Assembly (NCBI RefSeq): GCF_000208865.1
Contig: NC_018388.1
Span: 248,001 to 312,000, forward strand
Source of the DNA: Neospora caninum Liverpool
Lineage: Eukaryota; Apicomplexa; Conoidasida; Eucoccidiorida; Sarcocystidae
DNA: 64,000 nt
Direction: 5' to 3'
A program made the position numbers and the translations under genes. Below the pieces are notes generated by a model. That model did not search any database. It was given only the letters and a program-made list of their open reading frames with translations, and was not told where the DNA came from. Positions 1-13,923 of the stretch are shown here, one piece after another. Every line of letters starts with the position of its first letter. Positions within the stretch are counted from its first letter, which is position 1.

Positions 1-555
1 CCACCTTGTGCAAGTCAATGAGGAAAGAACGACACTGCTATCGCTTCCCTTGCTCGTTTCCTGCGAAACTGCTGCCAACTATAAACCCAGTCTGCGTTCT
101 TGCTGGCAATGATTCCTTCGACGGCATCCCAAACAGGTGATACCGGGTGGTCGATTCCCCTTCGAACACGGTGCTGTCCGTGTGTGTCTTCTTCCGGAGA
201 CGCGGTCCCCGCTCGCGACTGCGTGGGTCCCTCAAGTTTGCGGACTGCGACTGTGCGCAACACGAAAATCGACAGTGTGCGCATGCACTGTGAACAGGGC
301 GTGTCTCCTCAAGGAATTGGACGCGTCGTTCTAAATCTTCCAGCGCTACACCTTCGTGTTTCATTGTTCCCTCTACGCACATGTTCCTGTAAGATCCGTG
401 TGGTACGGATGAGGCGGCGTTTCCCACAGTGCGAAATAAGTCTAAAACGCCTCGTGCGCTGTCTCCGACAAGACCTGCTTGCCTTGCCCGTCACAACTTG
501 CGCCCAGTTCTTGACTTCGTCCAGCAATATCTTTCTGATGTGAACCCCGTCTCTG
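1..555. other. Upstream flank of clpB, no gene seen
   Basis: No open frame here carries a recognisable domain, and the frames on either strand are short and low in complexity. It probably holds the promoter and 5' leader of the ClpB gene that begins at 556. A gene running in from the left edge cannot be excluded, but nothing supports one. Confidence 0.5.
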
Positions 556-3500
556 ATGCAGCATATTTGTGCTCTCACGTTTCTTGAACGTTCTGCGCCT
601 TCCTCGCCAATGGCGTGGCCACGGGGCCGCAACGGCCCTCCCCCAGGCGGAAGTCCGCGCTCAACTGCGCGTGTCCGTCTGCTCGTTCTATGGGGAGCCA
701 TCCTCGTCAACTTAGTCCAGCAGACAGTGGGCCATACCATCCAACTCTCCACGTCTGCAGCCTCGATCTTGGGTTTCCTTCCGTCGGGCATTCCAGGTGA
801 GCTTGCAGTGCTTCGCAATTCCAACAATGGCAGCTGTTCGGTCCCGCCGTCGCGCGCGCGCCTGCGGCGCGGCCTCACCTCTTTCGCCGTGAGTTGCCGC
901 TCAGCTGCGCTTCCTCTCGTGCATCCGGAGGGATCTCCTTTGTCTCGAGAACTGTCAACACCGTTGTTCAGTTTGGGAGGCAACCGGGAACCAAGCGTCT
1001 GCGTCTCCGCACGTCATATGTCCGAGTCTCCTCTGGTCGCGCTTGTCGAATCCTGTGCAGCTGGCCACCGGTCGTCCACCAGGGCTCGGTTCTGCTCCTC
1101 TGCTGGCCGCACTTCCCCGCTCCGCACCGCCACCTGCTCCAGGCCGCAAACTGCGTCTTGGTACAACAATCTTCTCTACCGCTTCAACCTGCCTCAGATG
1201 GGCGACGGACCCACGTGCAGATCCACCGAGCTGCGCATGGCGGAGGACGGACTCGTTCTGAATTCAGAAGACTACACCGAGAAAGCGTGGGAAGCGATGG
1301 GGGCCCTAGGCGAATTGGCGGACAAACTTGAGTCTGGATACGTGGAAGCGGAAATGCTGCTCAAAGGTGAGAAGACTTGCTCGTGGGAGGCCGAGCCGGC
1401 AGCGCCACGGTCTCCCGATTGGATGTCAGGTCAAACGGGTGGTCACCCGACCAAACACTGTGTTTGACATCGTTTTCAGTTGCAGCGGCGAGCGTGGGAG
1501 GAACGCGCCGGAAGTGTTGTGAGGTCTTCCGGGATCGGGGGCGGGGACCAATCGTCGCCAGCAATCGAATCTATGCTCAAGATGGCCCCTATCGGTCCAA
1601 CCGCAAGCGACGCCGCTATGCCGGTTTGCGGGACGTACTCGTTCGTGCATCTCTACATGTGTGCACGTGCGGAAGAATATACGCATGCGTCGATCCGTGC
1701 GAGGAACGACCGCGTCGGCTTGGTTGACATCTACTTGATCCTCTTCGCAGCTCTGTTAGACGACGGACCGGATGGCTTGGCGACACAGATCTTCTCCAAA
1801 GCTGGCGTGGACGTGCCAAAGATGCAAGAGGAGCTGAATCGCCACCTGAAGACGCAGCCGCGTATGACGATGGGATTCTCGGATCAGAAGGTTCTCGGGC
1901 GCGGACTCCAAAACGTCCTCAGTGCCGCTCAGCGCTACAAGCGCGAGTTCAAGGTTCGCTTGCCTACGAACAACAGGGAGGCTCCGGCGCTTGGTCGGAA
2001 GGGAGAGTCTGGACCACGTGCGACGCCTGAGGAGCGGACGGTTCCTGCAGACAGCGCCCTGGGGGTTAGACGCGAGGTTCTGTCTGGAGTTGTAACTCTG
2101 TTGTGTACGATGAGGCAGTCGTTGGCCGACTGGAATTGGTGTCGTGGATATCGACAGGGTGCCCGTCTGTGCGTTCGGCAACTGTTTTGCGGACTTTGTC
2201 TCGATTCGTGGACCTTCTCTTGCTCTTGCGGCCGTGTACAGGATCAATACATGAGCGTGGAGCATCTCGTGTTGGCTCTCGCGGCGGAGGACACAAAGTT
2301 CACCAGGCCGTTTCTCACCCGGGGAAACGTGTCCTTCAACAAGCTTCGGACTGCCGTCGAAGACATTCGCGGCAAGAAAAAGGTCACGTCGAAGAACCCC
2401 GAGCTCGTGAGGCAACGCGTGTGTGTGTGCTGTGTGTGCCTGTGTGTCTCGAACCCCCGCAAAAAAAGCGCAGCTCACGACAAAGCATCGGTTCAGAGAG
2501 GCTGCTCGTGCGGCGTCGGCCGGCCGCACGCGCCTCCTGTGCAGCGCAGGCACTTCGATGCGGGCACGACGCATTCGTAACAGCCAGTATAGCGGCAAAG
2601 ACAGCAGGCGAGGTTCTTGCATCCTGTGGTGTTCTGTTTAGGCGTACCAGGCCCTGGATCGTTACTCCCGGGACTTGACTGCAGCCGCACGGGCCGGGAA
2701 GCTGGATCCCGTCATTGGACGCGACGACGAGATTCGCCGGACCATTCAGATTCTTTCGCGGCGCACGAAGAACAACCCAGTTCTGCTCGGAGATCCGGGC
2801 GTCGGCAAGACAGCGATTGTCGAGGGTCTCGCCCAGCGAATTATTTCTGGAGACGTCCCGGACTCGCTCAAGGGCCGCCGGGTGATTTCGCTGGACATGG
2901 CTCAGCTTATTGCAGGTAAACGGCTCGACGGTTGTCTCGCCTCCAGGCACGCGTCGCAGCGAGCGAAGGCGACCGAAGCATTCTGCCTTGCGAGCGCCGA
3001 TCATGGCGAAAGAAGCTGAGATTTCGCGGATCCGGTCCGGTGTGTTCGCAGGTGCCAAGTACCGCGGTGAGTTCGAAGAGCGCCTGAAAGCGGTGCTCAA
3101 GGAGGTTCAGGACGCGGAAGGAGACGTCGTGATGTTCATCGACGAGATCCACACGGTCGTCGGGGCTGGTGCCGGAGGCGAAGGCGGAGCCATGGACGCT
3201 GGCAACATGCTGAAGGTGAGAACTGGGGCTGTGTTTGGAAGGTTTACCCTGCAGCTCGTCCAAACCACCCACAGAACGAGGGAGAAACCAAAGGCGAACG
3301 GGTTTGCAGGTGGTGTCCGATTAAGCATTTCTTTAGGAGCGTCACAAGCGTCACAACGTGCAAGCAGGAAAAGACTTGGTTCTCGCATGTCGCCTGCGAA
3401 AGGCGCGCTGAGTCGGGCTTCCTGAAGCGATGTATAGGGCGCTCTCTCTTCGAGAGGACCGCGCGAAAGGGGGGACTCGAAAGCGACGCCGTTCTACAGC

Positions 3501-6500
3501 GTGGAGAGAGGCATGCAGCACGCAGGAAGAACACAGGAAGACCGGAGGGGACACTCCCGTTTTTTCGATACGCCTTCCGGTGTGGGTCTTCTGGATTGTC
3601 GCAGCCCATGCTCGCCCGAGGCGAATTCCGCTGTATCGGAGCGACGACAACGAACGAGTACCGCCAGTATATTGAGAAGGACAAGGCTCTGGAACGGCGA
3701 TTTCAGAAAGTTCTGGTAGGGCCCTGCTCGAAAGATTTGTTGACAGCGAGGCGAGCCGAAGAGAAGCCAGACGTCCTTGTCGGGCTTCACAGCAGCCGCT
3801 GCGGGCGCCTCCAGCTGTTTTTTCGGCGCAGCTGGGCTCAAGTGTCGCGTTTTCAGATCGCTCGTCGGGGCTGACCACCGCCCCCCGATTAGGGGTCCGG
3901 GATGTGTCTGTGGTGTGACGCACGAAAAGTGGAGGCCCTCAACTTTTCGTCGATTTCAGCCGCACGGTTCGCCAAAATTGCTGATCCTTGGTGTCTCCAC
4001 GCAGTCGGAGCCGTGTGCATCTGGCCTCTCCTTTCCTCCAGGTCGACGAGCCGCAAGTCGGCGAGACGATCAGTATCCTCCGAGGGTTGAAAGATCGGTA
4101 CGAAGTGCACCACGGCGTCCGAATTCTCGACTCGGCCCTAGTTGAAGCAGCGAACCTCGCCCATCGATACATCAGGTGAGACTCGCACGCGTCATCGGGC
4201 GATTGGCCAGGCGCATGCAGAGAGACGGCGAGGATACACGATTTCGCCTGTGGCGCAAATCGTGTGAAAAGGTCGGTTTTCTTCGTTTCTGAGGGGTGCC
4301 TGGACGACTGGCTGCCACGCAGCACGAAAATCCTGCGGAGACCGTACATCTGTAATACGCGTGGTGGAAACTCGTGGTTTGGATTGTGGAAGTTCTGTTT
4401 ACCAGATCCAGTTTTCTCTTTTGTGTGATTCATGACCGTGTAGTCCCTTTAAAAATGCAGAGACCCTACGTTGTTACCCACCTGCACTTTTTTATGATCT
4501 CCTGGATCGCACCTTACACACGCAGACGCGATTTCCGCACCGTGATTTTGCCGCTTGCACTCTCTGCATTCTGTATCCTTTCCAGCGACCGCTTCCTGCC
4601 TGACAAGGCGATCGATCTCGTCGACGAAGCGGCAGCCCAGCTGAAGATCCAAGTCTCCAGCAAACCGATCCAGTTGGACGAAATCGACCGGCGCCTGCTG
4701 CAGCTGGAGATGGAGAAAATTTCCATTCAAGGGGACGGCCGAGAACGCATGCTGGACGAGCAGGAGAAGTGGCGACTCCGCAGTGTCGAGAGTCAGATCG
4801 AGCGTCTGAAGGCTGATCAGGTACTCCCTCGGTCCCCGCAAGTCGCCGGCGCGGCGTTGTCCCCCTGCAAAGAGGTGCACAGGGTGCCTGGCCAGCGTGT
4901 GCTTTCACGTAAACGAATAGGCGTATGTGAGCGTAGATGCAGAAAATCGTGATGTGCGAACAAGCTCGGGTGGATGCCGATGAAGCGACGTAGAGGAAAG
5001 GCGCGGAATGTGACAAGTCATGTAGTGTGTGTGAACTGAAAGACCCGATTCTTCTGCGTTTTCGGGTCTGCCTTCTGCCTGCAGGGGAAGTTGACTGAAG
5101 AATGGACGAAGGAAAAGTCTCAAGTGGACGCGATCCGCGCCTTCAAAGAGCGCATCGACGTCGTCAAGGTGGAAGTCGAGAAGGCGGAACGCGACTTCGA
5201 TCTCAACCGGGCGGCTGAACTTCGATTCGAGACTCTGCCTGATCTGGAAGTACGTCTGCCGACCTCGCGCCGAGCCGCGATTCCTCGCAAGGCGTGCCGA
5301 GCCTCTGCAGAAAGTTTGATTCCCCCTCGCCACTCTTTGTCCTGGGCCGTTGGCGTTCTTCAGCTGCGCTGTTTAAGCTCTCTGCCCGAGACTGCTTCGC
5401 GCCGCTGTGGCTGCCTCCGTGGCGTTGTCGGTGTGAAAGGTTTCTTGCCGCCGTGTGGCGGGGAATTCCTCTTGCGGGGACAAAGGGGATTTCTTGGAAT
5501 TCCAGGGGTGTCGGCGGCCGAGGCCGCAGCAGAGGCGATCCCTAGTGGAGTCGCCGTTTGCCGCGGTGCGTGCTTTGGAGACGCAGCAGCTAGCGTAGAT
5601 GTTTCTAGAGAATCGAGGTGCTCTACAACCGGGTAACTGAAATAAGGAAATTTAGGTACCTCGCGTAGGTAACCTTTCCCGTGTCCTTCGTTCTGTTGCC
5701 AGTCAAAAACAAATATACACGTTCGTTTTCTGTGCTGCGGTGTTCAGTCGCTCGCAGTGTCACGAGGCCGCAGGCTCTTTTACCTAGTTCATCCTCGTCA
5801 ACTTTTTACGTGGCTTCTCGGTGCGAAGCTCCGCTGTGTCACGCACCCCGTCCCCCCAGTGGGACAGTGACCGGTCGTTTGCATGGGCGCGTGCTTTCTT
5901 CCGAGAGAGCGTCGTGTCAGCCGCTCGGTGCTTCGATGCTCTCGCCCTGTGTTTTTAGCGACAACTGAAAGAGGCGGAGGCGCAGTACAAGGCCGCGACT
6001 GCGGGAGGCAAGCGGCTGCTGCGGGACGAAGTCACCGTCGACGACATTGCAAGCGTCGTCGCGATGTGGACAGGCATCCCCGTGACGCGTCTGAAGCAGA
6101 GCGAAAAGGAGAAACTCCTCAACCTCGAGAAGGATCTCCACCGGCGCGTCGTCGGGCAGGACCACGCGGTAAGTGCGCCGACTCTGTGCTCGGCTCGCGC
6201 CGAGGTGTTACAATGGGGATCCGTTGCGCGACTGGGGCGCGGCTGATCCCACGGCGAACGAAAAAAACAGGTGTTCGGGCGCGACGCGTTTTCTCCGGGT
6301 ATTTTCAAACGTGGGAGGCTGCGCCGGCGATGCGTTCGCAGTCTCGCAAGACTCGCCCTGAATGTCTCGCTTTTGTCTCGGCCGCTGCGCCGCGGGTGTG
6401 CTTTCCAGGCCCAGGTCGTGGCCGAGGCCATCCAGCGCTCGCGTGCGGGACTCAACGACCCGAACCGCCCCATCGCCAGTCTGTTTTTCCTCGGACCCAC

Positions 6501-9068
6501 AGGCGTTGGGAAGACCGAGCTCTGCCGGAGCTTGGCGGAACTCATGTTCGACTCCGGTGAGAATGCATGCACGATGAGCCTGTCCAGAGGGAGGTCCGTG
6601 CACGGGCACGTCCTTTTCAGAGGCGCGCCGAACACCAGCTGGGGGGCCAAGAAGACCCCACGCGTCCCGTGTCGATATTTTTCTTGCGGCAAAAGGCGGC
6701 AAAGTCATCCACTAACAGAGGGCGGCGCTTTGGGAGTGCGCAAAGAGCGTCGCAGGCTGGCAGTTTGCAAACAAAACGTGTGCGACTGCTCTCTAAGAAC
6801 GAGCGATACATATATGTATATATAAGTGTATATATATACATATTTATGTATATAAATAGACGTATGTATGTATATAAATATAGGTATATATATATATATA
6901 TATATATATATCTATGTATATAAATATAGGTATATATATATGTATGCATATATATATATGTATATATAGGGCCGTGCCTCGTGTCGAAAGCGGTGCAGCT
7001 GTGCATGGTGTGGCTGGGAAGCGTGTTCGCGTTGTCATTCTCCGCTCTCAGAGGACGCCATGGTGAAAATCGACATGAGCGAGTACATGGAAAAGCACAC
7101 AATTTCGCGGCTTCTTGGTGCTCCTCCCGGTTACGTCGGCTATGAGCAGGGAGGCCAGCTGACGGACGAAGTGCGCAAGAAGCCGTACTCGGTCATTCTG
7201 TTCGACGAAATGTGAGTCCTTGTGCAGTTGCGCGGGGGGAGCAAACGCGCGGTCGAACTGCGGCGGCATATCTGGAGTCCGACTTGCAGTGTCTCTCCTT
7301 TGTTCCACTCGCGGTTGTGCGCCCAAGGATCGCGACGACTGACCTGCAGAAGAAGCCAAGCGCTTTGGGCTCGTGCCGCATGCAGGAAAAAAGCGAAAGC
7401 ACTTCCAACTAGGGACCAGAAGACTGCGGTTTTTTCGCCTTAACGGAGATTGGCCACGCACGCGCGCACGCGATGCGACGGGGGCGTGTGCGGCGCTGAC
7501 GCAGGGGGGCTGGAAGAACGCACAGACAAGTCTTCGCATGAGCAACATCTGAAGACGTCTGTGAACGTGAGGCGGAGGATCTTTTACTTTTTCCGTTCGC
7601 TGTGTGTTTGCTGCCGGTGTGCATCCAGGGAGAAGGCGCACCCGGATGTCTTTAACATCTTACTGCAGGTTCTCGACGACGGGCGAGTGACAGACGGCAA
7701 GGGAAATGTCGTAAATTTCCGGAACTGCATCGTTATCTTCACCTCGAATCTTGGGTCTCAGCACATTCTTGAAATGGCCCGGGATCCTGCGCGCAAGCAA
7801 GAAATGAAGACGTAAGCTTTTCACGGCGCGGAGAAGGTAGACGACAGACCTTTTCTTTTTTGTTTTATGGGCAGTCCGGAGCCCAGCGGGTCCTGGCAGC
7901 TGTTGTAGACGGCCGGACTGCTGCGTTGCACTGCATGCAGTGGGATTGCAGAGTGCGGATTCGCATCGAATCGCGGTGTACACAGAGTTCCTTTTTGCAA
8001 CGGGCTCGGCGATGTGCTCCTTCACTACAGAAGACTTCGTTCGCTGTCCTCGTGGCGACTCTTCATGTCTGTTGCTACCCACCCGACTTCTGTCATGCAG
8101 CAAGGTGATGCAGACTGTCCGAGAAACCTTGAGGCCCGAGTTCTTCAACCGCGTCGACGAATTCGTCATCTTCGATTCTCTTAGCAAAAAAGGTATGGAC
8201 GCGGGACTCGTCAGAGACACAGGCAGCACGATCTCTGTTGTGCACTCTGCGCCGGACATGAGCCACCCGAGGCCGGGGGCCCGCGCAGCAGACACAGCGG
8301 GTTTTCCCTAGCACTCACTGCTCTCGATTAATCCATTTAAGTATGATAGACTTTTGGCATCGGCCACTAACACATGAGCATAAAGGAACGAAAGAGAGTG
8401 TGCCGGCGTCCCCCTGGCTCCTTACAAAGTGTGCAAGAAGGCTTTTCGTGCGAGGTTTGGAGAGGCGCAGACCCAGACACCCCAGGAGCTTCCCGGTTTC
8501 CGCCGGGAGGGCGCTGGGAATCCGAGAGCGAAAACAGCGCACTTGGCCGCGCCTCCCGATTTCGGCTGCTAGCATTTGGCAAGGCAATCTGTGGCATGTC
8601 TTGTTTTCCTCAGAACTGAAGAGCATCGTCGGACTGGAGATGGCAAAAGTTGCCGATCGGTTGCTGGAGAAGAAAGTGAAGTTGAAGGTGGAGGACTCTG
8701 CCTTGGCGTACCTAGCTGACATCGGGTGAGAGTGCAAGCTGGCGAGTTCGAGAATCTCCGTGCAGGCGCGAGGCCCCCGCTTTGGTGTCCTCGATTCTCC
8801 TTTGAACCGAGAGTCTGCGAGAGAAAAATCCGTTTGGGTTCTGGCTCTTCTGTCTGGGCGGTTTCGATTCAGGTACGATCCAGCGTATGGAGCGCGGCCG
8901 TTGAAGCGTTTGATCCAACGTGAGGTTGAGACACCCATCGCCCAGAACATGCTCAAGGGCATGGTGAACGAAAGCGATGTCGTGGCGGTCGCAGCAGAGG
9001 GCGGCAAGCTGAAATTTTCTTTTCCTTCGTCACACAAGTCCTCTTCACCCGTCAGGGCCGCTGCCTGA
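556..9068 (+). CDS. clpB: ClpB-class AAA+ disaggregase, probably apicoplast-targeted
   Basis: An ATP-driven Hsp100 chaperone that threads aggregated proteins through a hexameric pore. Exons: 556-1366, 1751-1953, 2242-2406, 2642-2915, 3052-3215, 3605-3715, 4042-4175, 4586-4820, 5085-5249, 5959-6168, 6409-6556, 7052-7211, 7629-7811, 8101-8192, 8614-8725, 8873-9068. They total 3363 nt (1120 aa) with all phases matching. Seen: Clp N domain from about residue 240; NBD1 Walker A GDPGVGKT 443-450, pore loop KYRG with Tyr488, Walker B FIDE 513-516, arginine-finger segment ALERRF; a charged coiled-coil middle domain (exons 8-10), which separates ClpB from ClpA; NBD2 Walker A GPTGVGKT 853-860, pore loop GYVG 900-903, Walker B ILFDE 922-926. 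The first 230 or so residues are an extension: a hydrophobic stretch ([16 protein letters not shown]) followed by Ser/Arg-rich sequence, as in bipartite apicoplast leaders. ATG 610 is an alternative start that puts the hydrophobic stretch nearer the N-terminus. Plasmodium ClpB1 is an apicoplast protein; targeting here is inferred. Confidence 0.94.
6809..6968. repeat. AT-rich microsatellite tract in clpB intron 11
   Basis: About 160 bp of TATA/TGTA repeats with short (AT)n runs, including about 20 uninterrupted bases near 6890-6910. It lies wholly inside the intron between exons 11 and 12 of the ClpB gene. Such tracts are length-variable and could serve as a strain marker. Confidence 0.9.
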
Positions 9069-12000
9069 GGGCTCTGTAAATCTGCGCGTGACAGGTTGTG
9101 TGGAAAGCTCGTGCATCGCCGCTGTAGAAACGTGAGCGGGGCGTCAGAGGGAAGGTGCTTTCTAGCGCCGTTTTGAATATGAATCACTTCTGCCGTGTGC
9201 ATGGGATGGGGAGCGTGGTGCGGAGAGTGAGCCACTCCACTTCCCTCAAAGTGCGAAGGCACAAATCCAGTTCCTCTGCAATGGCTCGAGGAGACGAGAG
9301 CGAGGGGTGGGCGGGTTGTTTCCATGACTGCTGGTGGAAGCCGCTAGCTTCCGGAACACATTTTTTCGAAAGAGGTTTGCAGTCGGAAAGCTCTTGCACT
9401 TCAGGAGACTGCGCGCGCTTGCTGCTTCATCCCGCTGTCGGGCAGATCCTTAGGGGCCCCTCTGAGGCTATGACACACCCGTCCGAAACCGGAGTGTGTA
9501 TGGCGAGCATCTTCCACGAATTGCGGCATGCCATACGCCGATGGACGAGCTCTACGTGCCGGTTTTCTTGTTTGACTTGTCCATACGTTGAGTTCAAGCT
9601 GCTCCCTGTTGACTTGTCTACCAGTTCTAGCTACGTTCGTTTCTTCGCTTATTTTTTGGTTATCGCTTCTGTATTTGCCACTTGCGCGTATTGGCCCGTG
9701 CCACGACTTGCTCAACCAAGTCCAGCTCAAAACAGCCTCTGTGAATCGCCGATGTTAATGGATACAGAGTCTGTGAACCAGCAAACAGCCACAACAGTGG
9801 TTTCCTCTTTATCTGGTGTGGAGCTCTTGGGGTTTTGCTCAGAGAGTTCGACCAGAGATAGAAAAATGCGGGTGGTCCTCAAGTAGCTAGCAGCAATACC
9901 GATGCTGCCGCCCGGGAGGTGGTGCGACGCGTCTGCGTGCTATCCGACAAACGACGTAAACGGAATGGATACAGCCTGTCTGTGTGGGAAAAGAGGATTT
10001 TCCTCCTGTCAGCGTCTGTTGACACTGGTGTGTCAGAAGCGGAAAAGCCGAACACATCCGCTGATAAAGCGAGCGAAGCAAAAGTCCCTACGGAATTCGT
10101 GCAGTACAACGCCCGTTGAATGTGCTCACTTGTTGCTTAAAATTAGATACTCCGTCTGTTTGGAGAGCTGCCGATTTCCGTGATAAGAGCAGTCGCTACT
10201 GCCCATTACTTTTGTGTGGACGTCTACAAAAATGTTCACTTACCGTTGTACACCAGCCGCTATGTGGCGCACTTTCTCGCCAGCTGCTGGACGAAAACAC
10301 CGAGCAGTCGGCGGGGCGTAGAGATTTCTGCGCGCCCCAGTGCGGCGTCGGCCGTTCTATTCTCGCAAGCGTCATCGAGCACGTGACAGTCACTCACCGG
10401 GAAGCAAAGCGAACACTGAAAGTAACTGGTTGGAAAGTGTATTTCGCAAAATCAAAGAGGCCACTTTTTCTTTTGCCTCGGAGGTTGTGTGGATTCTTGA
10501 TTCTCCGATACGACGAAAATGCATTCCTAGGTAGAAATGAACTTCATTATAGTCCGTAGTTGAACCCTCCGCTCACTTTTTATTAGATTGGTTAAGCGGA
10601 GCACAAAAGGAGGTAGACCGAGCCTCTCAGAACAGGGCTTCTTGCACCCTGTACGACAGAGAAATTCCCTTGAGTGAAGACTAGACGGCGTTGTGTGTTG
10701 GCGCAGGGCACGAAGCACGGGACGCGGAAAACTCATCCGTGTGACGTGTAGAGGCAATTCTATGTGAGAAGCGAGACAACGGGGTCGTCTCTACAAACTG
10801 TGGGTGCTCAATAGAACGTACAGCGATTTGCGCTCCGCACTGAACGCTACATCTTGCTTCACCAACAGCTCGATCACTTTGCCCAATCCAGGTGCTTTTA
10901 GCGGGGCGACGGACTGCCCGCTATAACCTCATTTTAAGCTGTTCTGTGGAATACGAACGGCCCCGCAGGACGTATCTGCGGTTCGTTTTCGCACACCTGT
11001 GTCCTGGCCTATCTGCACTTCGTAGTCACTACAGACAGACCGCCTACCTTCCCTTTCCCCGTGCGCGAAAAACTCGACGTGCGCGTCCTCATCAGCTTGC
11101 GTTACCTTGAGTTGCTCCGTGCTCTCTTGCAAGCTTTAGCGCATCCCTAGTCGAACGCTCCCCGTGTCCCGTACCTCTTAAAGGTGACGGAATACCTTCT
11201 ACACAGGTTCTGGTGCAAAAGCAGTGGTGGTATTCATGCATTAGTGTCTTGCATCAAAAAAGAACGGAACTGGTTCTTGGCTTCAACCGCCTCAGTGCGG
11301 GTGCCAGTGCGGGCGGCTGAGCGAATATGCCGTGCTCCACCTTGGGCACTTCGAGGCGGCCTGTCTAACACACGACGCAAGTGAGAGCAGCCTTTGCACA
11401 AGCGAAAGCGTGAATGAACACATTGCAAGGATGCACATATTGGCAACAGCAGAGGCTCTGCGCGTAGGCTTGTTAGCATATATCTCTCTACGGCATGGAT
11501 CAAGCTCAGCAGTCGCGCGACACGAGCTGGGCGAGAGTGTGTCTACTGGGAAGATAGTGGACGCTGTGTTCTCTCGGACCGAAATAATCTTTCGCAACTT
11601 TTGCAAACAGCAACTGCGAAAATACTTCCGCAAGGCTGTGTCCACGTGGCTTTTCGGGAAACGGACTTTATGGTAAGACTGCACACTGTCTGTGTCGCTG
11701 GTACATTCCATAAATTGCCTAGGGCGACGACGTGGTCTGGGCTGTCCGTTGCCCAAGCTGTCATCATCGTTGTCGTTTGCGTGGGATTTGCGACGTGAAG
11801 TCCACTCCACTGAATGAAACACGCCAAGACGAAAGGGAAACTGCAGTTGACTCACGTGAAGTTCCCGAGGCACCTGAGGTAACTTACCAGTTTCGCGTGC
11901 CAGCGGATCGCTCTTCCTGCCATTTGCGGTCGCCCCCCCCCCCCCCCCCCTGAGGTAGTCCGGTTTCGAGCCGATGCCCTAACGGGGTGGGTTCGCGTGC

Positions 12001-13923
12001 GCGTGCGCGCAGGAACATGCGAAAAAAAAGGCGATGAGAGAAGACGCTCCGGGACTCAACGGGCATATACAGAAATAACGTACACAAGCAAACCGCCAAG
12101 CACACGAGTCAGGGTTTCCGCTCTATGCCGCCCTGCTGCTTGGAAGCTGCTCGGATGTATTTCAGAGTCGAAAAGGGACGTTTCTGTGTTTTTTTGGAGT
12201 CTTCAAGACGTTATTTCCACTTTCCAAGCAGTTCTTCCTGTTCGACTCGGTTTCCTCTCTGCACTTTTCGCTCGTCCCTTAGGTCGTCCGTCGCCTGTGT
12301 CCCCCTCTGTGCTGGGCTGTGTCGCACGCGCCGCCCGCCTCTTGGGCGGCTCCTCACCCCTCTCTCCTCGTCCAGCTTTTGCCAACCGTCGTCTCTTCCC
12401 TCTTTTTTTCCTCCAAGTTCGGTTCCTTTCTCGCAGGGAGGGTGTTTTGGTTCCCGAGCGGTTCGGGCGGACAGGGTGACAGCAACTCGCAACCCTAGGC
12501 CTCTCGGGTGTCGCCGTGTTCGTTGCGTGTTTTCCTCATCTCAGGCCTTGCCACGCTCCTCACCCTCGCGAACCGAATTTGACGGTGTAGGAACTCGACT
12601 GTTTGGGTGCACGGAAAACCACTCCTAGCCGTGTGCCGACGGGGAGCCAGTCCCTTTCGTGTTTTTCTCGGGGAAGGGACCGCAGTGGCCCATGTCAAAT
12701 CGTTCAAAGACCGCCGAAAGTCGAGGGGGGGGGGTCTTCGCCGCGTGTGCCTGTTCCCGCCTACCACTCCTTTCCGCAAAAAGCGGAGGCTCGTTCGATT
12801 GGCTTCGTCAACACTTTTTCCAGAAAGGCTGCAAGTCAGCGGGTAAAGAGTGCTAGCTTCCCTCCGTGCCTGTGTGCCTTTCTTACCGTGGATGTCTGTC
12901 AACGAGCGAAAGGTTGTGCGCACGGAGCACTCAGTAGTAAAGTCTCTCCCTCTGGGCGAAACCCTCTTTCTGTTAATATGTCTCTGCCGAATGTGCGGCA
13001 TGACTTGGCCTGTCAACACTCTGTTGAATAATTGAGGCGGCAGAAAGACGAAAAAGTGCCGCCCTCGTCAATCCTGGGGAAAACCCCCCGTGGCCAGTTC
13101 CAAAGAGGACCCTCGTAATCGTCCGTGTTTCCACGGTATATACACCTCGTCAGACTCCTACTTCAGTGAGGGCCGCGACAGTGTGTCCGGTCCTCGCCCT
13201 CCACGTTGTATAGGCAAGCTTCATCGCTAACTTCTTCCAGAAACTACGTTTTTTTGAGTGCAGTTTGGGCGCAACGCGCGTTGTCTTGCTCCTCCAATGT
13301 TGCATCCCTGCGGCAAAGACCTTGTGTCGATCCGGAGTCTCTTGGCTGATTGACAAACAGAGTCGCACTCTTCTGGGAAACGCGGTTCTCGCTTCGTGCA
13401 TTGCGAGTGAACGGCGTTATGGACTCTGATCGGCAGAAAAGCCCCAGTGCTCGACCGTGTTACTTCAGTCCGCGTTACTTCATTCCGCGTTTTCAGAACG
13501 TGCAGCTCAGGCCTTCGTGGGAGTTTGCGGAGTCCCCTGCGATCGAGTGTCCCGTCGACAAAGTGGTGACATTGCGGCTGTCGAAACGGGCGAGTCAGGC
13601 AGAAAGACGCTATGTGGGGGTGCTCCGTTTTCGTGCTGAATAGCGGCTTCTACGACCTTTGACGTCTCCTCGGTGTGTGTTTCGCCTTCCGTGGCATGAC
13701 ATCTAACGGCGGCTAAGCGCACAGGAGGCGCCTGCCGTCTGCCGCGATGACTCACTTGGTTTCTGCGGTCTCACGTCCAGTCTCTCTCCGTTGCTTGCGT
13801 CTCCCGCTGCGTCCGCGCACAGTCCCACAGCAGTTTCTTCCTGTCCGCCTGGTGCACCACCGGTGCTAAAACCCGTCGCGGGAGCTCCCTGGATCTTCCC
13901 TCGTTCGCCTCTCCGTCGGTCCC
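9069..13923. other. 4.9 kb stretch without a supported gene
   Basis: Lies between the ClpB stop and the start of the ELM2-like gene, which run in the same direction. It should hold the ClpB 3' UTR and the promoter and 5' leader of the next gene. Short frames exist on both strands but none shows a domain, a splice-consistent chain or good codon use. Pyrimidine-rich sequence (about 12180-12460) and a C18 tract fall near the middle. Confidence 0.45.
11933..11950. repeat. Poly-C tract (C18)
   Basis: An uninterrupted run of 18 C on the plus strand in the long spacer upstream of the ELM2-like gene. The exact length is prone to assembly error. Confidence 0.85.
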
